Assembly: GCA_019843655.1 (NCBI GenBank)
Contig: JACDQD010000001.1
Coordinates: 43,985,159 to 44,049,158 of the forward strand
Direction of reading: 5' to 3'
Origin: Lethocerus indicus
Lineage: Eukaryota; Arthropoda; Insecta; Hemiptera; Belostomatidae
Length of the DNA: 64,000 bases
Shown here one piece after another: positions 59,769-64,000 of this stretch. A model generated the notes under the pieces. It ran no database searches and was not told the origin of the DNA. It saw only the letters and a program-made list of their open reading frames with translations. Each line of letters begins with the position of its first letter. Within the stretch, counting starts at the first letter, position 1. The position numbers were made by a program, and so were the translations under genes.

Positions 59769-60437
59769 TGTTACGGTGAAAGACCGAAATCTGGAGAATG
59801 TCGACTTTCACCGGTGAATGTCAACATTGACATAGTCGCTTGGTGTATGTCCGAAATAATTGCTAAATACCCTTATTTCTGACTTAGACCGGTAAATGTC
59901 GATGTTACCGTGAATGACCGAAATAGGAGAATGTCGACTTTCAGCGGTGATTGTCAACAGGTCGGTGAAAGATGGAGTATTGAAATAAATTGTTGTACAT
60001 TGGGAGCCCCAAACCCTTTCTTCTGCTCCCAGTCAATCAGCTGTCTCACTCTTATCCAAGCTTTGATAACGAGAGCAACATTTCTTAATTTTTTAAGTAC
60101 ACATAAGTAAGTAATTTTTTTATTACTATTATTTCCTTTTCTCGTGTAGAATGTACTGTGTCTTTTAAATTCTTGGTCATTCCTTTCAGAAAGAGAGGCG
60201 AACAAGTTACGTCAACCTTGTGACGTTTTATAGCGACTGAATTACGCAGAAGAATATATAAATCTCCAACATGTTCAACATCACCATTAGTGCATGGTGA
60301 ATGTCAACATTTACCGGTGTAAGTCAGAAATGAGGGTATTTAGCAAATATTTCGGACATACACCAAGCGACTATGTAAATGAAGACATTCACCGGTGAAA
60401 GTCGACATTCTCCAGATTTCGGTCTTTCACCGTAACA
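59769..60437. mobile_element. TIR element with long inverted arms
   Basis: The ends TGTTACGGTGAAAGACCGAA and its complement bracket a 669-bp unit. The arms pair over about 140 bp (AATCTGGAGAATGTCGAC, ACCGGTGAATGTC, CACCAAGCG and TAAATACCC blocks are all mirrored). The left side carries a second, partial tandem copy of the arm start at about 59911-59975. The centre (about 59980-60230) is unrelated; its minus strand has a 50-codon basic frame ending at about 59954 that I cannot identify. No clear target duplication was seen. Confidence 0.85.
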
Positions 60438-61322
60438 TAATCATTTTAATGATTAAAAAGCCGCACCATTATACTTCTCGATATTCTGTACACTCTTGAA
60501 CTGGCCAAAAAATACTTGCAACCTTCAGAGAAGTAAAAAAATAAAGTAAATTCAAAATCACTTTAAATCGGTAAATTGGCACTTTATTTATGTACGCGAA
60601 TTGGGTAGGCTTTTTAAATGTATTTAATTAATATTTAGTACTTGTAACATCGTTGTGTAATTAAAAGGCTGCATCATTAGCACGAAATCTGTGGAAACCG
60701 ATTATCTTCTATAATGGGAACGGTCGTAAATAATGCAATTTTATTAGAATTATTATGTTTTATGTTTTATTTATGTATATTGCCGAGTCAAGTTTTACTG
60801 GGAATTCGCATATCGTCCAACTTCAACGGTTCAAGGAGGCGGATTCATTTTATTATTATCGCTGTTTATTATAATATTTAGAAGGCAGGATGTGAAATAA
60901 GCGCAGGGAACATTAGGGGCGGTGAACAGAACGAGGAAAATGGGAACGGGACGTTACCGTGTTGCGGTTTAAGGAGTCTGAAACTTGGAAGAGACCGCAC
61001 AAGTTGGCCCTCGATTCCCAACCAACTACATCTCGGTTTTCCCTATATAAATACGGTATTTTACAATAACTCGTCGGCAGGCCTTATAATTGTGACCTAC
61101 TATTTGTTCGGGTTTTGTTATTTTTATTTTCCCAGATATATAAATATATTCCTGGGAATGGGGAAGGCTAGGCCCTTATAAAGACACCTGGGAAAGAAAC
61201 ACAGAAACTATTTGCCAGAAACTCTGATTGTGATGCTTGTTCGAGGCATATTTCAGTGGAGGGTATGACTCAAGGATTTGGAATAATCCCATATTTATTG
61301 AAGAAAAGAAAGCCGGAGTTCA
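60438..61322. other. non-coding stretch
   Basis: Nothing recognisable. Confidence 0.4.
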
Positions 61323-61589
61323 TTAAGTGTCAGACCTAATCCAATTATTCCAACTATAGGGAACTAATAATATTTCTTTTATTATTTGTTTGTTATTTAA
61401 ATAACAGTTGTGATCTGTTGTCGAGGATTCCAAGTAGCAATTTGTAACATCGTTTCGTTTCTGTACGCTTGAGTCTTGTTTGTGGATTCCATGAGTCAAT
61501 CTTTTGTCCAAGTGTAGTCCCAAGTACCACACTTGATTTGGTATAGGAAGTTTGGGCCTGTTCGGGAAAAGGGGAGACGAGTTGCTCAT
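61323..61589 (-). pseudogene. jockey-clade LINE reverse transcriptase fragment
   Basis: The minus strand encodes YLGLHLDKRLT, the strongly conserved block after the palm domain of jockey-type reverse transcriptases, followed by a degraded stretch ending near LNNKQIIKE. Frame and substitutions show a dead copy. Same region of ORF2 as the start of the 12.2-kb copy. Confidence 0.75.
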
Positions 61590-63379
61590 CTCAAGCGGAA
61601 AACTAAAATTGGTGAATTAGCTTCACACATCCCCAGTAACCCATAATACGAGTCGACTAGCGCTCTGAATGAAGAGAAAAGAGAACAAAACCAAGATTCC
61701 TCGAAGGAAATAAGTTAATGCAGATCAGATAGTCGAACTTCCGGTTCGGTCGTGATGGGATTTCGGATAAGAGGGAGGCGATAAGCGGGTAACCGAAAAT
61801 TTGCCTCTGAAAACTCCGGCTTTGTCCCGAAAGTCGCAAAACTACTTAGACCGATAACTCAATGTCGGCAGTAAGCCAGCTATAACAGTTAACACTTCAT
61901 TGGTCAGTTCGAACGATGCATAAAATATTAATTCATTAAAACATCAATTTATGTCGAAACTTAGTAGGTCCTAATAACTTCTGGAAGCACGAATAAACAT
62001 CAGTGGTGTCGATTTTAAATCGTTTATACCTTTGTTATTAATTGGAAATTACATAATTAGCAAATTTGTTAGGTTGTCTCAACTTTTAAATCTGCCCCAT
62101 AAGAGCCATATTTTTTTGGTTTCCTTGTATTTATATAGCTTAGTGAGGTATTTCAGCCAAGATATGCACTTACCGATTCTGGTAATCTAGTGGTGAGCGG
62201 TTTCGTTGATAACTTATATTTAACTTACACTAACTCCCATGGGGTGCGGGTGGACTCTAATAGTCGACCTCCGGGTCCCTAGTATCACGCCCCAGGAGGC
62301 GTTCTTTTCAGGTTAATTCGATGATTTATTCTGTTTAATTATTATTTGTAAACAGAGTTAAAGTGTTACATTTATTTTCACAACTGGCGCGTATCTCGAG
62401 GAAAATATAGCTCGAAAAGGCCTGACACGTACGAACAAAATTAACTTACTACGAAACACTGAATGAATTGCCAATGAAAACCGTAATTTTACGATTCTTA
62501 TCTTATAATTTTCTCCCCCCGTATAATTTTCTCCGCGTGTAGAGGCGGCGTAACACGTTGAGTAACTCAACACATTAATACCCGGCATAATCTCGGATCT
62601 CCTAATACTACTGGCGAGGGGTGGGGGCCGTTGATATTGTGGATAGAGGTAATACCCTGAAAGGAAGTAGGATGAAGTCGGGGTAGGAGCGAGTTGACAA
62701 TCGGAATCTTGAGCGAGGGGGAGGGATGAATGCAAAGGGATCGCCGGGAATCGGGACTTCCGGCTAAGTCCGAAGGACTTGGGAGAACGGAAAGTTGACT
62801 ATTGTCCGGAAAAGAAGATTACCCTGAGGATTATCCTGTACACCTGACTTTACTCAACCTTCCCTCAATAAAGTACAGAATAGTTTTTATAAGGCTCACC
62901 TCCCTCGGCACAATAAATCTCAACGATTCCCGCCTCCCTACGTATATATAGGTGATACAACTTAATTCCCGGGCTAACCATACCTATACAATAGCAATGT
63001 CTGTGGCAGCTGCGTTGTTCATACCTGAAATGAGATTTTGGAATAAAATGTAGAGGAAAATGTTTTTCCCGCAGGAATTACTTTTATTTTGATATTTGCA
63101 ATTGGTCCAGTGTTGTACCTATTTCGTTTATTCGCTGTCGTCAGTAACATTCTGTCAGTGCCACTGTCCTGAGTATAAATACGATATGCAGAAACCCTTC
63201 CTTGGTACCAGTGCAGTGACAGTTATCAACATGATTAGACCGGTTTCGATTTTTGTCTATACCGGGCGGGGATTGTTACTTTGCGATGACACATAACAAG
63301 TGGCAGTTATCGTATTACAACTCTGACGGCTCTATAATTGTTTGTATATAATGGCTCTTGGGATCGTCTGTCTCCACTC
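61590..63379. other. non-coding stretch
   Basis: No supported exon. A partial hammerhead-like core (GACCGGTTTCGAT, minus) lies at about 63237-63250, preceded by CAGTGCAGTGACAGTT. Confidence 0.4.
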
Positions 63380-63640
63380 GCTTGAGACAGCTCTGGTCGG
63401 AAATACTAGAATTGAATTTGTGTGTTCGGGGTCACCACTTATATCAGGATGTGGTCGAATGGTTGTGGTTCGGTATTTGGCTAGGTCCACTCCTACATAC
63501 AATATATACCTCTGATATTCATACACACTGCCCTCGCCACATTTGCCGATCACACCTACCTCCTCACCTCCAACCAAATTCCCCGGGTAGGGGAATAAAG
63601 TTGCCGACGATAACGAAAAGTCTAGGTATGACGAAACTTT
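63380..63640 (+). pseudogene. jockey-clade LINE reverse transcriptase palm fragment
   Basis: The plus strand encodes LGPLLHTIYTSDI, the conserved block that follows PQGS in jockey RTs. After a frameshift near 63530 it continues TFADHTYLLTSN, in which the catalytic FADD box reads FADH. The copy is therefore inactive by frame and by catalytic residue. Confidence 0.75.
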
Positions 63641-64000
63641 TCTCGTCACGATTCGGTTTCATCTCTTGGCCGACCTCTTCTTCGGCGAAAAAAATGTCAG
63701 TTTTCTATAACGGCAGTTGCTACAATTATGACGTTATATTCTCCTATGTAAACCGTAGAATTATAGGAGTTATGGATCGGATTTAGGCTCCCCACTTCAG
63801 GGGTAAAAACGGAGTTCTACTTGGGCGGCAGGAGGCCGAGATTCCGGCTGGCTATTAACATGGCCATTATATACTCGGGGTAGGCCATTTCCCGGCCGAA
63901 GCCCCCGATAATCGCTTCTCCAAATTGGAATGCTATTGGGGCAGCCTACATCAACCCCATCTTCCCTATACGCCAGTTTTATTTTTCTCGGGCTAGCCAC
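63641..64000. other. non-coding window end
   Basis: No supported feature; the LINE fragment above may extend a little into this end. Confidence 0.4.

Noticed and set aside
62358..62735. 125-codon minus-strand frame
   Set aside because: It overlaps a decayed ACTACTGGCGAGG core-like repeat and has no recognisable domain.

Overview
The window looks like insect nuclear DNA: introns with GT/AG borders, a Shal potassium-channel exon almost identical to insect orthologues, jockey-clade LINE fragments, a mariner remnant and long (TA)n, (CA)n and (GA)n tracts. I cannot name the species. Most of the 64 kb is non-coding and repeat-rich, and no bacterial-style gene organisation is present.

Protein-coding content that I can support: (1) the large first coding exon of Shal/Kv4 (minus strand, 7236-8350), ending inside the selectivity filter; (2) a candidate first coding exon on the plus strand (9284-9404), head-to-head with Shal across a GC-rich upstream region; (3) a complete four-exon small GTPase gene (plus strand, 14612-19817, 224 residues) of the Rab32/Rab38/Rab29 family, closest by motifs to Rab29 (Rab7L1); (4) at least three phase-0 exons of a coiled-coil gene on the minus strand (25703 down to 23694) of unrecognised function; (5) a signal-peptide first exon (44344-44407) with a perfect Inr+DPE core promoter and a 300-bp GA tract immediately upstream. 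A TATA-type promoter candidate lies near 26.55 kb.

Repeats dominate the rest. Three foldback elements share long inverted arms: 15029-15836, 20253-20556 and 34684-36141. The larger two contain about 70-bp tandem units. Inside each arm, and at many scattered sites, is a core of about 37 nt that folds as a small hammerhead ribozyme with a palindromic ACCGGT in place of stem III. This is the architecture known from dimer-acting hammerheads of Penelope-like retroelements. The family is the most interesting content of the window. Other mobile DNA includes a deleted mariner between TA microsatellites, four degenerate jockey fragments (12.2, 30.1, 61.3 and 63.4 kb) and a 669-bp TIR element at 59769-60437.

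A 3.1-kb AT-rich segment (20581-23690) downstream of the coiled-coil exons has only 13 CpG by hand count, unlike the CpG-normal flanks. It suggests a different transcriptional, methylation or evolutionary history. The stretch from 36 to 64 kb holds apparently gene-free DNA apart from the signal-peptide exon and repeats.
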